The notes below the pieces were generated by a model. It worked only from the letters and a program-made list of their open reading frames with translations, was not told the origin of the DNA and ran no database searches. 64,000 nucleotides of DNA from Candidatus Homeothermus arabinoxylanisolvens (GTDB lineage Bacteria > Bacteroidota > Bacteroidia > Bacteroidales > Muribaculaceae): assembly GCA_001689405.1 (NCBI GenBank), contig LUJO01000030.1:31954-95953 (forward strand). Direction: 5' to 3'. Within the stretch, counting starts at the first letter, position 1. Every line of letters starts with the position of its first letter. The position numbers and the translations under genes were made by a program. This document shows, piece after piece, positions 47,987 through 56,577 of this stretch.

Positions 47987-50875
47987 TTATGCTTTCTTGG
48001 CTTTTTTGCGGCGGCTGTCGGTAAGGTAAGCTACCGGAGCTGCCACATAGATGGTGGCGAGAGTACCGGTGATGACACCGAACAGCATGGCGAACGTGAA
48101 GCTGCGTATCGATTCACCGCCGAGGATGAAGATACAAAGCAGCACGAGCAGTGTGGAGCCGGAGGTCATGATAGTACGGCCCAACGTGCTGTTGATCGAC
48201 TGGTTGATGAGCGTGAAGAAGTCCTGCTTGGGATAAAGCTGGGTATTCTCGCGCACACGGTCGAATACCACCACCGTATCGTTGATCTGATAACCGATCA
48301 CGGTAAGTATGGCGGCTATGAACGTCTGGTCAATCTCCATCGAGAACGGAAGCACACCCCAGAAGAGCGAGTAGAAACCGATGATGGTGAATGCCGTAAA
48401 GGCCACGGCTGCAAGAGCGCCTACCGAGAAGGCCACGTTGTGGAAACGGAGCAGGATGTAGAGGAACATAGCTATCAGCGACAGGATGACGGCTATGTAA
48501 GCGTCCTGCTTCATGTCGGCGGCTATGGTCGGGCCCACTTTCTGCGAGCTCTGTATGCCGACGTTCTCGTTGGTGGTCGAGAAGTCTTCGAGCGACATGC
48601 TGCCGAGCTCATCCTTGAGTCCGTCATAAAGTATCTGGGTTATCTCCTTGTCCACGCCGTCGGTCTCGCCGTCTATCTTGTAGTTGGTCGAGATACGCAC
48701 CTTGGTGTCGTTGTCGATGGTGATTACCGACAGTGAAGCGCCCGGGAACTTGGGAGCGAGCTTCTGTGCAAGCACGTCGGTCTTGACCGGATGGTCAAAC
48801 TGCACGATGTAGTTGCGGCCGCCGGAGAAGTCGATGCCTTGGTTCATGCCGCGGGTAAAGAGCGAGATAGCCACGATGAGGACGAAAAGTCCGCATACGG
48901 CAGCCGATATCTTGCGCTGGCCGAGGAAGTTGACCTTGGTGTTGGTAAACATGTTCTTCGACATGCCGGTGGTGAAGGTAAGACGCTGGAATGCAGCCGA
49001 CTTGCCAAAGGCGATAAACACCAGACGGGTCAGGAACACCGCTGTGAAGAACGAGCATACGATACCGATGATAAGCGTAGTGGCGAAGCCCTTGATAGGA
49101 CCGGTACCATAAAGAAGAAGTATGACTGCGGTGATGACCGAAGTAAGGTTAGAGTCAAAGATGGCGGAGAATGCGTTGCTGTAACCGTCGGCGATAGCCT
49201 GACGTATGTTCTTGCCGGCGCGAAGCTCCTCTTTGGTACGCTCGAAGATAAGCACATTGGCGTCAACGGCCATACCCAGAGCAAGCACTATACCGGCGAT
49301 ACCCGACAGAGTGAGCACGGCTTGGAACGACGCGAGGATACCCATGGTGAAGAAGAGGTTGCACACAAGACCTATGTTGGCCACAAGACCCGGTATGAAA
49401 CCGTAGATGCACATCATGAAGATCATCAGCAGCACGAGAGCTATGATAAACGACAGGAAGCCGTCATGTATGGCCTGCTTACCGAGCGAAGGACCGATGA
49501 CGGTATCGCTTACGATGTCGACCTTGGCGGCCATCTTACCCGACTTGAGCACGTTGGCCAAGTCCTTGGCGTCCTCAACCGAGAAGTTACCGGTTATCTG
49601 CGAGCGTCCGCCCTCGATTACCGAATTGATGCGGGGATATGAGTATACATGGTCGTCAAGCACGATGGCCACGGGCTTGCCGAGGTTGTTCTGGGTCACG
49701 CGGGCCCATGCCTTGGCGCCGTCGCTGTTCATGTTCATCGACACATAGTTGCCCTGAAGGTTGTCGAAGTCGCTCGATGCCGATACCACGACATCGCCGC
49801 CAAGAGCGGGTTTGCCGTTGTTTGACTTCAGCGCTATCAGCGAGTATATCTCGGCCTTGCGGGTGGTGTTGGTCACGGTGTCGGTGTACTGTACCTCCTG
49901 CGGTTTTACCTCCCAGCGGAGTTTCAGGTTGGAGGGGAGTATGCGCGATGCGGTCACGCTGCCGAGTATCGAGTCGATGACCTCACGGTGGGCCTGAGTG
50001 GCCATACCTACCACGGGAGTGCCCTGATAGCCGTTGCCGTCGAAGTATCCGAAGAGTGTCGAGGCGGTGCCGGTCGAGTCGCTGCGAAGAGCGGTCTCAA
50101 GCGCCATGAGCTGGTTCTGTATCTCGTCGAGAGTGTATACTTCATAAAATTCGAGGTTGGCCGATGCCTTGAGAAGCTCGCGCACACGGTCATGCTCTTT
50201 TACGCCCGGAAGTTCCAGAAGTATCTGGCCGTCCTTTTCAAGCTCCTGAATGTTGGGAGCCACAACACCGAACTGGTCGATACGGTTGCGGAGTACGTTG
50301 GTAGAGCTCGACACACGGTCCTTGACTTCCTGCTTTACGGTAGCCTCGACCTGCTCGGCCGACTCACCGCGTTTGGCTACGTTCTTGAACACAACAGCCA
50401 TGTCGGCTGCCGGGTCGACGCGCTTGTATTCCTTGAAGAAAGCGGCCACATAGTCGCTGGTCTTGCTCTTCTTGACCACCGAGTCGGTAGCGGCGAGCAC
50501 GCGGTTGAATGTGGCATTGTCGTCGGCATTGGCTATAGAGCGCAGTATGTCGGGTACCGACACCTGCAGTATAACGTTCATACCGCCCTTCAGGTCGAGG
50601 CCGAGACCCACGCCCATCTTCTGCACTTGATTGAACGTATAGCCTAATACAGGGTAAACTTTCTCTTTACCGATTGAGTCGATGTAGTTTTTGTAAGCTT
50701 TCTTGTATGCTTCGCCGTTGGCGTCACCGTTGGCTGCGACCAACGCATACTGCTCCGCTTTATTCTCGTAACGGCTGGTCACCCATGAAAACGAGAGATA
50801 AAACAGACACACGAGCACCAAGAAGATAGCTATCACTCCGGAAATGACGCTTCCGGTCGTACCTTTGCTTTGCAT
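47987..50875 (-). CDS. secDF: SecD-SecF fusion protein translocase subunit
   Basis: The 962-residue protein joins SecD (about 1-610) and SecF (about 660-960), an arrangement common in Bacteroidetes. SecD shows LDLKGGMNVILQVSVPDIL, a large periplasmic domain with RNRIDQFGVVAPNIQ and spans with GIAGIVLALGMAVDANVLIFERTKEEL. SecF shows GIDFSGGRNYIVQF, VAFTAFTIIGFYSLF and VIGYQINDTVVVFDRVREN. It uses the proton gradient to pull exported proteins through SecYEG. It stands alone with a promoter at 50936-50943. Confidence 0.96.
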   Translation of the reverse strand: MQSKGTTGSVISGVIAIFLVLVCLFYLSFSWVTSRYENKAEQYALVAANGDANGEAYKKAYKNYIDSIGKEKVYPVLGYTFNQVQKMGVGLGLDLKGGMNVILQVSVPDILRSIANADDNATFNRVLAATDSVVKKSKTSDYVAAFFKEYKRVDPAADMAVVFKNVAKRGESAEQVEATVKQEVKDRVSSSTNVLRNRIDQFGVVAPNIQELEKDGQILLELPGVKEHDRVRELLKASANLEFYEVYTLDEIQNQLMALETALRSDSTGTASTLFGYFDGNGYQGTPVVGMATQAHREVIDSILGSVTASRILPSNLKLRWEVKPQEVQYTDTVTNTTRKAEIYSLIALKSNNGKPALGGDVVVSASSDFDNLQGNYVSMNMNSDGAKAWARVTQNNLGKPVAIVLDDHVYSYPRINSVIEGGRSQITGNFSVEDAKDLANVLKSGKMAAKVDIVSDTVIGPSLGKQAIHDGFLSFIIALVLLMIFMMCIYGFIPGLVANIGLVCNLFFTMGILASFQAVLTLSGIAGIVLALGMAVDANVLIFERTKEELRAGKNIRQAIADGYSNAFSAIFDSNLTSVITAVILLLYGTGPIKGFATTLIIGIVCSFFTAVFLTRLVFIAFGKSAAFQRLTFTTGMSKNMFTNTKVNFLGQRKISAAVCGLFVLIVAISLFTRGMNQGIDFSGGRNYIVQFDHPVKTDVLAQKLAPKFPGASLSVITIDNDTKVRISTNYKIDGETDGVDKEITQILYDGLKDELGSMSLEDFSTTNENVGIQSSQKVGPTIAADMKQDAYIAVILSLIAMFLYILLRFHNVAFSVGALAAVAFTAFTIIGFYSLFWGVLPFSMEIDQTFIAAILTVIGYQINDTVVVFDRVRENTQLYPKQDFFTLINQSINSTLGRTIMTSGSTLLVLLCIFILGGESIRSFTFAMLFGVITGTLATIYVAAPVAYLTDSRRKKAKKA

Positions 50876-50935
50876 GTGTTGTTAGTTGATGATATTAAGT
50901 TATTATATTAATTTATTCATAAGAATTTCAGGGTG

Positions 50936-50943
50936 CAAATATA
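50936..50943 (-). promoter_or_regulatory. -7 box TATATTTG of secDF
   Basis: TATATTTG on the minus strand gives a leader of about 55 bases. The leader is AT-rich with no clear fold. Confidence 0.65.
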
Positions 50944-51015
50944 ACTCTTTTTTCCGTCATTACCACAACAGATTGACGATAAATTAGCCTTTTCAGGGCT
51001 ATTTGGGCGTGTTTT

Positions 51016-51963
51016 TCAGTACTCAAGGGCTATATTGTCGATCCACAGGGTCATTCCGGGTGTCCCTTCATAGGCCACACCGCAGCCCGACGAGGCCATG
51101 ACGAGCATGTGGGTGGGGGTGGCGTCGGCGCTGTCCCACCCTACCTCGCGCACCGGCACCATCTTGCCCCGGCTGTTGCGGGCGTAATAGCTGCGGTTGG
51201 GCGGGATAAGCCCCATGTAGTCCTTATAATCGGGGTGCGATGACACATCGCCGTAGTGCACCTTCAGCTCATGACCGCGATGCCAGTCGGTCGACGTGGC
51301 GTAACGCTCGCGTCCGGTGCCCACGCGCTTGGCGTAGATATTGCCGTCGGCGTCCTCCCAGCGGCGCTGGAGCAGTATGTACACCTCCGCATTGTCGGTG
51401 CCGTCGAGCTGCTTGGTCGAAGTGCCCGTGGCACGCACACGCCTCGCCCCTTTCGGTATCTCCACCTTGTAGTCGTAGCGCAACGCCTTCGGCCTGCGGG
51501 TGAACGGCACCCCCATCTCCATCTTGGAGTACGGATTGGAGGCATTGCGTATAGGCTCTATGTTATATCCGAGATATATCGACCCGGCCACAAGCACCTT
51601 GAGGTTGACCAGCCCGAGCACCTGCACCTTCTCCATGATTGTCGTCATCTTGCAGCAGCGCCCGCCGGCGGGATTGGCGTCGGGAAACACGGCGTTGCTC
51701 CCCTTGACCACACCCATAACGTTGGCCATGACGTTCGACGTGGCCCACGGCGAGCCCCCTTTGTTGCTGTAGGGCTTGGAGTTGTCTATCACCTCCTCCG
51801 GGCCTATCTCGTAGACCTGTTTCACCTTGCCGCCCAGCACCCTCGACTCATGGATATTGCGCGTGATCCAGTTCTCGAAGTCGCCGTACTTCAGCGGCTC
51901 CACGGTCTGTGCGCCCGCACATATGGCGGCCGAAAGCCACAATATAGTCATTCTCCTCATCAT
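51016..51963 (-). CDS. PCMD-domain secreted protein (putative carbohydrate metabolism domain)
   Basis: The 315-residue protein has a signal peptide (MTILWLSAAICAGA) and a beta-sandwich with VYEIGPEEVIDNSKPYSNKG, MEMGVPFTRRPKALRYDYKVEIPKG, QRRWEDADGNIYAKRVGTG and a final TPGMTLWIDNIALEY. The segment TRRPKALRYDYKV is typical of PCMD (PF13201) proteins, which often sit in glycan-use loci in Bacteroidales. It is likely periplasmic or on the outer surface. The role is unknown, and no other glycan genes are adjacent here. Confidence 0.8.
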   Translation of the reverse strand: MMRRMTILWLSAAICAGAQTVEPLKYGDFENWITRNIHESRVLGGKVKQVYEIGPEEVIDNSKPYSNKGGSPWATSNVMANVMGVVKGSNAVFPDANPAGGRCCKMTTIMEKVQVLGLVNLKVLVAGSIYLGYNIEPIRNASNPYSKMEMGVPFTRRPKALRYDYKVEIPKGARRVRATGTSTKQLDGTDNAEVYILLQRRWEDADGNIYAKRVGTGRERYATSTDWHRGHELKVHYGDVSSHPDYKDYMGLIPPNRSYYARNSRGKMVPVREVGWDSADATPTHMLVMASSGCGVAYEGTPGMTLWIDNIALEY

Positions 51964-51980
51964 AGCTCATTTATATGCCG

Positions 51981-51988
51981 CAAAGATA
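51981..51988 (-). promoter_or_regulatory. -7 box TATCTTTG of the PCMD gene
   Basis: TATCTTTG on the minus strand lies 17 bases before the start codon, so the leader is short. Confidence 0.65.
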
Positions 51989-52052
51989 ATAAAAACCGCG
52001 GTAACCCGTGATGCACTGCACGTTTTGCATGCGTCATTCTCCCACGCTGTTG

Positions 52053-52532
52053 TCAATCCCTCACTATCAGCGCCGTAGCCATGGCGGCTATGCCTTCGCC
52101 GCGGCCCGTGAAGCCGAGCCGCTCGGTTGTGGTGGCCTTGACCGACACGGCCGACTCATCGACTTCGAGGTCAGCGGCTATGCGCTCTATCATCACCGGT
52201 ATGTGGTCGAGCAGCTTCGGAGCCTGCGCCATTATGGTAAGGTCCACGTTGCCCACGCGGTAGCCCTTTTCTGCAAGCAGCTCCCTCACACGTCGCAGCA
52301 GCGCCCGCGAGTCGGCGCCCCGGTAAGCCTCGTCCGTGTCCGGGAAGTGGTAGCCTATGTCGCGCATGGCCGCCGCCCCCAACAGAGCGTCGCTGAGCGC
52401 ATGCAGCGCCACATCGGCATCGCTGTGTCCCAGCAGCCCCAGATGATAAGGCACCTTTACTCCGCCGAGCCACAGCTCGCGCTCCTCCACAAGACGGTGC
52501 ACGTCAAATCCGTTTCCTACCCTTATATCCAT
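52053..52532 (-). CDS. ispF: 2-C-methyl-D-erythritol 2,4-cyclodiphosphate synthase
   Basis: The 159-residue trimeric enzyme has RVGNGFDVHRLVE with the first metal ligands, LGLLGHSDADVALHALSDALLGAA with the metal-binding His, DIGYHFPDTDEAYRGADS, and a C-terminal KATTTERLGFTGRGEGIAAMA. It forms the cyclic diphosphate in the MEP isoprenoid pathway. It is complete and faces the PCMD gene from upstream, with its own promoter at 52565-52572. Confidence 0.97.
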   Translation of the reverse strand: MDIRVGNGFDVHRLVEERELWLGGVKVPYHLGLLGHSDADVALHALSDALLGAAAMRDIGYHFPDTDEAYRGADSRALLRRVRELLAEKGYRVGNVDLTIMAQAPKLLDHIPVMIERIAADLEVDESAVSVKATTTERLGFTGRGEGIAAMATALIVRD

Positions 52533-52564
52533 AATCCTTGATTTTATTGCTACTTATTATTTAG

Positions 52565-52572
52565 CAAATATA
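52565..52572 (-). promoter_or_regulatory. -7 box TATATTTG of ispF
   Basis: TATATTTG on the minus strand lies 32 bases before the start codon. Confidence 0.6.
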
Positions 52573-52652
52573 AGACTTCGGAGCGGCTTTCACAAATTAA
52601 TGTGAGTCAAGCTGCTCGATTCAACACCGCTATATCATTATTTTACCGGATT

Positions 52653-53834
52653 TTACCGGCTGAAGAGAGTTTTCAGCCCGTCCATGTCAAATGTCAGTGT
52701 GAAGCGAAGGGTCTGGTCGAGCGGCGAGGTCTGCTGCGACGCTATCATGTAGGCCGCGTCAAGGCTCAGCACGTTGAGCGCGAAGCCCGCGCCCATGGCG
52801 AAGTACTTGCGGCCCCCCTTGAATTCGTTTTCGTAGTAGTAGCCGGCGCGCAGAAAGAACTGCCGGTTGTAGCTGTACTCGGCTCCGACCGACCACATGA
52901 TCTCGCGCAGCTCCTCCTTGAAGCCGCCCGGAGCGTCGGAAAATGACTTGAATATGCCCGTTATCGACGACATGTCCTCCCATTTGGCCTCCGCGTCAAG
53001 ATACTCCTCCTCGCTGGCATAGTCCTTTAACCGGGGCTTCACAGGCACAAGCAGCTTGTTCAGGTCGAGCGACAGCCCCAGATTGTGGTAGTCGGCCAGC
53101 GGAAACGTGAACGTGGTGCCTATGCGCAGATTGGCTGGCAGGAAAGCGGGGTCCTCGCCGTCATTGTAGCTCACTTTGGAGCCTATGTTCGACAGGTTCC
53201 ACCCCAATGACCACTGGCACTCGTTATGACCTATCACGGGGTAGGTGGTGTAGTAGCCCGCCACATCGACCGAAAATGCCGACGCGCCGGTCTGCTGGTC
53301 GCCCGCGTAAGAAGTCGAGAAGCCGAGATCGGAGTATATATAGCGCAGCACCACACCCATCGAGTACTTCTCCGACAGCTTCCGCGAGTATCCTACGTCG
53401 ACCGACAGCTCATAAGGGTTCAGGTTGCGGCCGCCGTACACGTCGCCCGACGTGTCTATCTCACCCAGCGAGAAGTAGCGCAGCGAAGCGCTAAGCGCCT
53501 GATTGTCGTCGCGCCCTACCTTCCAGTATCCGGCCACATTTGCCAGAAATATGTCGTTGACTATCTTGCGCAGCCACGGAGTGTAGCTGAGCGACACGGC
53601 CGCACGGCTGTAGGCAAACGCATACTTCGACGGGTTCCAGAACTGCGAGTTGGCATCAGGATCGGTAGCCGCTCCTATGTCGCCCATCGAAGCGCCGCGG
53701 GCGTCGGGAGCTATCGACAGCGACGTCACACCCGTCTGTATGGGGTTGAAGTCATCCTTGCTCTGCCCGTAACACGTCACGCTCGCCGCCGCAGCCAGCA
53801 GCGTCACTATAGCACTATTTATAAAACGAGACAT
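52653..53834 (-). CDS. porV: Type IX secretion outer-membrane protein PorV (LptO)
   Basis: The 393-residue outer-membrane beta-barrel has a signal peptide and the PorV pattern: QTGVTSLSIAPDARGASMGDIGAATDPDANSQFWNPSKYAF near the N-terminus and repeated amphipathic strands (ALSASLRYFSLGEID, YELSVDVGYSRKLSEKYSMGV), ending in FRLTFDMDGLK-type strands. PorV forms the attachment complex with PorU (4529-7906) and moves substrates from the translocon to the sortase. ATG 53834 is the first ATG. Confidence 0.93.
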   Translation of the reverse strand: MSRFINSAIVTLLAAAASVTCYGQSKDDFNPIQTGVTSLSIAPDARGASMGDIGAATDPDANSQFWNPSKYAFAYSRAAVSLSYTPWLRKIVNDIFLANVAGYWKVGRDDNQALSASLRYFSLGEIDTSGDVYGGRNLNPYELSVDVGYSRKLSEKYSMGVVLRYIYSDLGFSTSYAGDQQTGASAFSVDVAGYYTTYPVIGHNECQWSLGWNLSNIGSKVSYNDGEDPAFLPANLRIGTTFTFPLADYHNLGLSLDLNKLLVPVKPRLKDYASEEEYLDAEAKWEDMSSITGIFKSFSDAPGGFKEELREIMWSVGAEYSYNRQFFLRAGYYYENEFKGGRKYFAMGAGFALNVLSLDAAYMIASQQTSPLDQTLRFTLTFDMDGLKTLFSR

Positions 53835-53967
53835 CTCCTTACGCAATAACGTTATGTAAGTATAACCCGTTTAGTCCCGTTTTATTGCCCTCGACCATAA
53901 AAAACTTCACCGATTCTCTGACCCGTCGGACTGATCGGTATCCGATTCGACCTGTTGATTCACAAAA

Positions 53968-53996
53968 GAGGGGGAGCGCTATGCGCCCGCCCCCTC
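53968..53996 (-). terminator. Terminator of the sigma factor operon
   Basis: On the minus strand GAGGGGG pairs with CCCCCTC around a GC-rich loop and is followed by TTTTG. It lies about 40 bases after the 388-residue gene stop. Confidence 0.75.
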
Positions 53997-54037
53997 GATT
54001 AACATTAAACATGTACTGATTTTTAAGGCTTATGGGT

Positions 54038-55204
54038 TTATTTTATAGTAGATGAGTAGCGGTCAACGAGTTCCTTCATTTTACGGCTTATCTCCTGCGA
54101 CTGCTTGAAAAGCTCTTTTCTATAATCACTTTGATTAGCGCCAAACATCTGGTAGTCTGTCCTGATCCGCTTATCAATCTCTTCAAGCATTTTGCGGTAC
54201 TCCCCTATAGCGAATCTAATCTCAGGCTCTTTTTGACCGTTCTCACCCTCTTCGGGATCATAGACATTCACACCATACGATCCGGCGGCAAGACCGTTTA
54301 CATCGGGCATCAAGGACCGCTCGAAAATCTTGGCGTTGTATTCATGGCCGTTTTCGATGTTGTACCATCCGTCATGTACCGTCATTTTCATTGTGAGGCC
54401 CGGCACCATATTGAAGTCTATCCACGCCGAGCATAGTTCGTTGCCGGGAAACAATGCCCTTATGCGGCCCGCCATGATACGGTCAATATCGGCCTCATAC
54501 CTGAATTTCTTGTTTATCACGGGCACACAGGCCACCAAGTCATCCTCGCTTATGCCCTTTTGCGTGTCGGCCACATATATATTGTAGCATGAATCGGCTA
54601 TCGCGTCGTCGACCGTGCCCTCCAAGACAAACCGCCTGTTAATGACTGTGGGTACAAACATCCGTCCTCTCATGACCACTGGCTCTGCATCCTTGACAAG
54701 ATCAGGACGAATCGAGGTTACGCGGTATATCTTGCCCTCGCGCACAGGCTTGCCGTTGTCAAGGACAAGAGTATAGTTGTCGCGCAGACGCGGATTATCG
54801 GGATTCTTCACATTAAGTATCCACATCTCCTGCGAGTTGTCGGTACGCGGCGTTATTGACCCGCTTCCGGTCGTTATCGTAAAGTTCTGCATTTCACCGG
54901 GCTGGATGTGCACATATTGGTATCCGCACTCCCTCTCATCCCGGAAACAGCGTATCACTTGCCGGAGAGCGTCTTCGTTCTCCTTGCATCTGACCGGTAT
55001 TATTTCGGTTTTCTCTTCAAGAATACCCGTATCAGGATTAATACGTGTATGTTGCGATGCCGCGGCCATATCGCCGCATTTGTTTGAAAGGCGCTCCAGC
55101 GCCTCCTCAAGTGCCTTGGGCTGCCGTACGGATGCGTCGGGAGCCCCGGCCGCCGGTAAAACGGCGGCACCCAGCATAAGAAGTCCGATAATCAGTTTAT
55201 TCAT
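54038..55204 (-). CDS. Hypothetical secreted protein in the sigma factor operon
   Basis: The 388-residue protein has a signal peptide (MNKLIIGLLMLGAAVLPAAG) and two likely regions: an N-terminal part with RCKENEDALRQVIRCFRDERECGYQYVHI, and a central beta-rich part (RFVLEGTVDDAIADSCYNIYV...FRYEADIDRIMAGRIRALFPG) that resembles the DUF4369-type N-terminal fold of periplasmic redox proteins. A coiled-coil tail ends it (SQEISRKMKELVDRY). It is 26 bases after the anti-sigma-like gene. It could be the cell-surface partner or the target of the sigma factor. The family is not named. Confidence 0.7.
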   Translation of the reverse strand: MNKLIIGLLMLGAAVLPAAGAPDASVRQPKALEEALERLSNKCGDMAAASQHTRINPDTGILEEKTEIIPVRCKENEDALRQVIRCFRDERECGYQYVHIQPGEMQNFTITTGSGSITPRTDNSQEMWILNVKNPDNPRLRDNYTLVLDNGKPVREGKIYRVTSIRPDLVKDAEPVVMRGRMFVPTVINRRFVLEGTVDDAIADSCYNIYVADTQKGISEDDLVACVPVINKKFRYEADIDRIMAGRIRALFPGNELCSAWIDFNMVPGLTMKMTVHDGWYNIENGHEYNAKIFERSLMPDVNGLAAGSYGVNVYDPEEGENGQKEPEIRFAIGEYRKMLEEIDKRIRTDYQMFGANQSDYRKELFKQSQEISRKMKELVDRYSSTIK

Positions 55205-55230
55205 AACAAAATGTATTTATAGATTACTTT

Positions 55231-55884
55231 TTATATTTTGCTCTCGGCCAATAATTTTTCGGCTATTTCAATCTCAAGTCGTATACGGCTTACATAAGCC
55301 AGACGTTCCTGTCGCTTTATCAAAGCCAGCTCCTCGGGGGTATATTCCAGATTTTCAGGACTGGTGACGGGTATATCGGTCTCCGCAAGGATTTTCGGCA
55401 TGGCACGGCCGCCTCCGCCGTTACCTATGGGCATGGGCCCCTCCACGGGCGTGCGCTCCACAACCTGCGCCACCACTTGCCGCTCTTCGACAGGCTCATG
55501 CTTTACGGCAGGCTCCGTCACGGCCGCTTGCGCCGCCCTCTTCACAGCCGGCTTGACCGCCGGGGTGCGTACCTCGGCCACAAGCACATCCTCGGCAGGG
55601 GCGTCGGCAGCCTCATGCCGCACGACTGTGTCGGCCGCGGCCACAGCCACAGAAGGGGTCTCCGCGACATCCCCGGCACTCTGCCCCGTGCGCATAAGCG
55701 ACAGGACAACCACCCCGGCCAAGCATGCCGCGGCAAGCCACGGGGCAATCCTGAACCGGCGCGGACCCTGCAACGCGCGGATCCTCTTCATGATCTTAGG
55801 GCGCAGGCCGTCGGAGGCGTGAAACTCGCACCGCGGGCTTAGCATACGCTCTATCTCTTCTATGTCATAACGGTCATCTTTCAT
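55231..55884 (-). CDS. Membrane protein with anti-sigma-factor position
   Basis: The 217-residue protein has a short cytoplasmic N-terminus (MKDDRYDIEEIERMLSPRCEF), one membrane span at about 46-63 (IAPWLAAACLAGVVVLSLM) and a long periplasmic, Ala/Val/Pro/Lys-rich linker (VKPAVKRAAQAAVTEPAVK) ending in a coiled coil. This is the layout of anti-sigma factors, and it directly follows an ECF sigma gene (26 bases). I do not see the zinc motif of ZAS-type anti-sigma domains, so the call rests on topology and context. Confidence 0.7.
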   Translation of the reverse strand: MKDDRYDIEEIERMLSPRCEFHASDGLRPKIMKRIRALQGPRRFRIAPWLAAACLAGVVVLSLMRTGQSAGDVAETPSVAVAAADTVVRHEAADAPAEDVLVAEVRTPAVKPAVKRAAQAAVTEPAVKHEPVEERQVVAQVVERTPVEGPMPIGNGGGGRAMPKILAETDIPVTSPENLEYTPEELALIKRQERLAYVSRIRLEIEIAEKLLAESKI

Positions 55885-55910
55885 ATCCTGTAATATTTTT
55901 GAGAGAGTTT

Positions 55911-56408
55911 TTAGCTTTTTAATCGGTCCTGAACATGTTTTATCGCATATCGGTAGCGCGATTTGGCTGTGGCCTCGGGTATATCAAGCAGCTCCGATAT
56001 CTGCTTGAACGTCAGCTCGTCGTAGCACTTCAGCCTCAGTATTTCCGACTGTTCCGGCGGCAGGCCGTCAAGCAAAGCCCTGACGCGCCGGTACTCCTCA
56101 TGGATAGACCGGTCAGCCTCACATGCCGGCATATCCTCAACCTCATCTATCGGCACCGTCGTCTCACGGCTCCGCCTGTGATAGTCGGCACACGCATTGC
56201 TTATGCTCCTAAGGATATAACGGTCAAGGTCATGCAGCTCCCGGCCTTCGCGTATCATACGGAACGCCGACACAAACACATCCTGTACAAGATCCTCGGC
56301 ATCCTCACGCCGCCCTATACGCATATAGGCAAACCGGAACAGCCGGTCCTGCCGTTGGGCGACAAGAACCTCCAATTGCTTTATATGGCGTTGGGCGTTA
56401 CTATCCAT
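55911..56408 (-). CDS. ECF-type RNA polymerase sigma factor
   Basis: The 165-residue sigma-70 family protein has region 2 (RLFRFAYMRIGRREDAEDLVQDVFVSAFRMIREG, with the -10 binding helix) and region 4 (LDGLPPEQSEILRLKCYDELTFKQISELLDIPEATAKSRYRYAIKHVQDRL). It is in an operon with an anti-sigma-like membrane protein and a secreted protein, the usual layout for an envelope-stress or surface-signalling switch. The target promoters are unknown. Confidence 0.93.
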   Translation of the reverse strand: MDSNAQRHIKQLEVLVAQRQDRLFRFAYMRIGRREDAEDLVQDVFVSAFRMIREGRELHDLDRYILRSISNACADYHRRSRETTVPIDEVEDMPACEADRSIHEEYRRVRALLDGLPPEQSEILRLKCYDELTFKQISELLDIPEATAKSRYRYAIKHVQDRLKS

Positions 56409-56537
56409 TGCTGTCTGAATCCGTCGTTTTTTAATCAGTTCATTAAAATAGACGGAAATCTACAAAAATAGATTTAAATATCTGTTAAAATTTTGCCCTT
56501 ACGCCCGATTGTGCATAAATCCGGTACTTCCGTGTAT

Positions 56538-56545
56538 TATATTTG
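56538..56545 (+). promoter_or_regulatory. -7 box TATATTTG upstream of the DUF6291-like gene
   Basis: TATATTTG gives a leader of about 26 bases before ATG 56578. It lies in the divergent gap with the sigma factor operon. Confidence 0.6.
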
Positions 56546-56577
56546 CCGGTGAAAAACACCCATAAACCGACCGTGCT

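Noticed and set aside
48051..50453. Several plus-strand frames opposite secDF
   Set aside because: All are shadows of the secDF coding sequence and lack signals or homology.
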